Assembly: GCF_008831285.2 (NCBI RefSeq)
Contig: NC_045140.1
Span: forward strand, 21,884,370 to 21,948,369
DNA length: 64,000 bases
Direction of reading: 5' to 3'
DNA from: Nymphaea colorata
Taxonomy: Eukaryota > Streptophyta > Magnoliopsida > Nymphaeales > Nymphaeaceae
Shown one piece after another: positions 61,301-64,000 of the stretch. The notes below the pieces were generated by a model that ran no database searches, was not told where the DNA came from, and worked only from the letters and a program-made list of their open reading frames with translations. The position numbers and the translations under genes were made by a program. The number at the start of each line of letters is the position of its first letter. Position 1 is the stretch's first letter.

Positions 61301-63361
61301 AGTATTCAGATGGTGAACTGGGAAGATGATCAATTTCATAAAGTTGGAAGTACTGATGAACTTTTCACTCTTTTTGGTTTCCCTTTTGATAAAATAAGAG
61401 GTGGCACCTCTATTCCAATAACATCAAATTGGCAACTAAATTCCTGGGAAAATGAGATCACATGCTTCCACTGTCTGTCATCATCTTGGTTAGTCAATGT
61501 TTAATGTGAAGTGCTCCATTTGTTGCCTCTGCGGAAAACTTGTTTAAGGCAATGTACAGACTAGTTCTCATTTCTGTTTATTCTTTGTGGCTGTAGTAAA
61601 ATTTGTAAGCTTACACTTGCACGGCTACTAATGGCTCATGATGTGATGGTTAATGGGATTCACTCCAAAAACCAGATGACCCATTCAAAGGAAGTTCTAG
61701 AACTCCTTGATGATTTGCAGCAATCAGACACGCCCCACACCAAACATTACAAGGACCAACTCAGCCTGGTATTGCTTGATCAGGTGAAGTCTCTTTCATA
61801 TGCACATCTATTAGTCCACTTCTGGGGATGATTTATAGAGCTGCCTATGGTTTGAGCATGTTTATCATGAATCTTCTTATATTCAGTAATTTATGTGTTG
61901 TATAAACGTGGGATTGAGCTCATGACTATGTTCATCATAAAAAAGGTCATTCTTGGTGGTTTTCTTTTCTTAGTTTTACTGGTTTTGTTTATCACCTATT
62001 ATCTGTTGGACTGATATCTAGAGCTTTGTGCTTTTCCTATGAACCTGTGTGTACCTGTTGCAGACCATATTGAAAAATGTCTTCCTACCTGATTATGCTG
62101 CAGGTGACATCAAATAGAGACGCTTTGACAAAGCATTGCTGGCATCATAAAAGCTTAGCACTTTCAAATCTTGAGCAGAATGTGTGCCTACATCTAAACA
62201 AATTGTCTATATCACAAATTGGGTTCTTTGAGCGTTTGTCTTGGATTCAGATGCTAGACCTTAGTCACAATGAGCTCCAAAATATTGACGGTACTGCTTC
62301 TACATCCTATTAGTTATTTCTTAACATTTTTAGCAAAATTCTTAAGCAATATTCTATAGTTAGTTTTATGTCTGTATTGAACTCTAGCAGTCTGTTTGCA
62401 TTTTTAACACTTCATATGTTTGCTCATGCACATAAAGGGAGTTCTTGGACCATGATACTGTATGGTAATGTACGTGCGTGTTTGCATTGCTTTAACCACC
62501 AAATGTTAGGTCTTACCCTGTGGACGTGTTTAGAGTATCAAGTTTACTACGTCAATAACGTCTTTAGAATGACAGAGTTTTCTATGTCAGTAGGCTTATA
62601 TACAGTTCAGTATCTTTGGTATTTTGCAAGCATCACGTGATTCCATTGGCGTTTGAAGTATGCTATAATATTGGCAGGAAAAGCATTACATGAAGGTGGT
62701 GAACATCAAGTTGTCGTAATTCACTTTGACTCAACTTTAATACATGAATATAGTAAATCATGTTAAATATGGCTGAACTTTACTACATGAAGATAGTAGG
62801 TAATTCTTGTTAAGCAAAGCCAAACATTAATTTTCCTTTCTATGTATTAGATCTGTGCAAGTGAAAAATGTCCTGCACAAGTTATGTGGGTGTGCATACC
62901 CACACACAGAACTTGAATCTTATTTGTGACCACCAGTGGTGTCATGTTAATTTTTTTCTGGATCTTGTGCTAGGCCTGGAGGTCCTCCAACTTCTCACAT
63001 GTTTGAATCTCAGCCATAACAAGTTGAAAAGTTTCACAGCTCTAGATCCGTTGAGATTGTTGAAGCTATTGCGAGTGTTAGACATATCTAATAATGAGAT
63101 TGGTGCTCACTCTATTGACACTAAAGATATCTGTGTTGTTCCCCTCTATCAAACGGACGAGGATGTGAAATGAACATGGAAGAGTTGGCAAACGACAGAT
63201 TGGACGTGGTTCATAGTTGGGAGCTCTTACTGATGTTCAAGGATTTATCTTTGATACAATTAGACATGGCAGGGAATCCAAGCTATGATGAGAAGTGCAA
63301 AATGCTTCTGGAAAAGATCATCCCTTCGCTGAAATGGCTTAGTGGTGTCTCAGTTAATTGA
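58361..63361 (+). pseudogene. RGTA1: Rab geranylgeranyl transferase alpha subunit, frame-disrupted (pseudogene or assembly errors)
   Basis: The alpha subunit of RabGGTase pairs with a beta subunit and Rab escort protein to prenylate Rab GTPases in the cytosol. Exons are 58361-58473, 58571-58730, 58968-59128, 59286-59390, 60712-61488, 61597-61783, 62104-62290 and 62974-63361. The start MHGRPRRPPKAADAAS and PFTA repeats (INPEAYTAWNYRK, NPKSYGAWHHRKW, DTRNFHGWNYRRF, SISNYSAWHNR) are intact, and the C-terminal leucine-rich repeats (LDLSHNELQNI, LNLSHNKLKSF) are present. The frame breaks at about 60820 (after AIFTDP, with the usual DDQSGWF missing before YHLWLLDET), at about 61245 and at about 63168. 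Stops follow at 60845, 61257 and 63171. Exon 4 ends in a GC donor. Outside the breaks the protein is well preserved, so the damage is recent or comes from sequencing. Confidence 0.85.
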
Positions 63362-64000
63362 TACCCAGGTCCTGTATGTTTAATCATCTTATTTGGTTTA
63401 ATGTAATTTATATTTTACATTTTTATTATATGCAACAATGTATTCGCAGGCTGCCCGGATGTTAGTTATCAGTGAGTTTCGGAATGCATTTTTTGCAGGA
63501 TAAACTTCTCCAGGTTGATCTAATAAGAAATTCTTCATTTTTTTAGTAGGCAAATAAATCCACACGGCTGTTTACATCGTGAGTGCGGACGAACAACCTT
63601 CTTACCTTGAGTTTTTCTAAAATATAAAAAAGTGATGCAGGACGCAAGTGAGAGTATCAGTGTTCAAATTACATTGCTCCTAGCTCGTACTCCACTCATC
63701 TGGAAACTAAACCGGGCGCAACCCATGCTTGACCACACTTGCGAGACCTTAAAGGCCAGCCAATATGCGACCACTGATCGAAGCAAGGCAATGGAGGGCC
63801 TGTTTAGCTAGCCGGAAAAGGAAACGGCCTCGTGATGTCGGAGAAGTTAGATCAAATGATTCTGCGGCCATTTTATGGTGCTGTATGATGACACTATGAC
63901 GGAGAAGAAAAGAATCTTGCAATTGGAGGCAATGCAGCACCATAGTCTTTACCTTTTCCATCGTTCTCCACAATAGAATAACAAAAGCAAATTGATATAA
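63362..64000. other. 3' flank of the Rab prenyltransferase gene
   Basis: AT-rich sequence with poly(A)-type contexts up to about 63640, then moderately balanced DNA. A 74-codon minus-strand ORF at 63749-63973 shows no motif I recognise and may be chance. Confidence 0.5.

Noticed and set aside
63749-63973. 74-codon minus ORF at the window end
   Set aside because: It reads without a recognised motif and cannot be tied to splice sites within the window. It could be part of a gene beyond the edge, but there is no support here.
1-64000. Autonomous transposon, retrovirus-like or pararetrovirus coding regions
   Set aside because: No reverse transcriptase, integrase, capsid or transposase motif was seen in any translated frame. 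Only non-autonomous elements are visible.
1-64000. CRISPR arrays, operons or prokaryotic features
   Set aside because: Intron structure and gene families are those of a plant nuclear genome. The tandem repeats found have no spacers.

Overview
The window is nuclear DNA of a flowering plant. Genes have many GT-AG introns, intergenic DNA is AT-rich with microsatellites, MITE-like elements and tRNA-derived SINE-like sequences, and every recognisable protein belongs to a land-plant family. The lineage is not certain. Nothing looks grass-like, and the divergence of several proteins from the Arabidopsis forms I remember would fit an early-diverging angiosperm or magnoliid, but that is a weak inference.

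Eight protein-coding genes can be supported, with exon boundaries read from splice sites and reading-frame continuity. (1) 1-6575 (+): nucleobase-ascorbate transporter of the NAT11/12 type, cut at its 5' end by the window edge. (2) 7153-15680 (-): NADPH-cytochrome P450 reductase, 18 exons, 709 aa, complete. (3) 20084-22969 (+): chloroplast fructose-1,6-bisphosphatase of the redox-insensitive second type, 3 exons, 397 aa. (4) 24369-28780 (-): CER2/CER26-like BAHD-fold protein, 2 exons around a 3 kb intron, 445 aa. (5) 39710-40047 (-), with a probable non-coding first exon near 41250-41400: small conserved plant protein of 74 aa, function unknown. (6) 43635-48571 (+): VIN3-like/VEL Polycomb accessory protein. 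(7) 50470-56408 (+): HYL1/DRB1-type double-stranded RNA-binding protein, 4 exons, 393 aa. (8) 58361-63361 (+): Rab geranylgeranyl transferase alpha subunit, with three apparent frame disruptions.

The genes do unrelated housekeeping and regulatory jobs (transport, P450 electron supply, carbon metabolism, wax elongation, chromatin silencing, miRNA processing, Rab prenylation), and no pathway cluster is evident. The long gene-poor stretch at about 28.9-39.7 kb holds degenerate repeats: a ~90-bp tandem repeat, MITE-like fragments, a SINE-like element, a diverged 155-bp duplication and a GC-rich island with a short ORF of unknown nature.

The items most worth checking are the frameshifts and the GC-AG intron in the Rab prenyltransferase gene, the five-copy ~108-bp palindrome-bearing tandem array just upstream of it, a 96-bp in-frame optional intron in the VIN3-like gene, and the elements with terminal inverted repeats at 46731-47020 and 49585-49985. 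I found no convincing new biological system.
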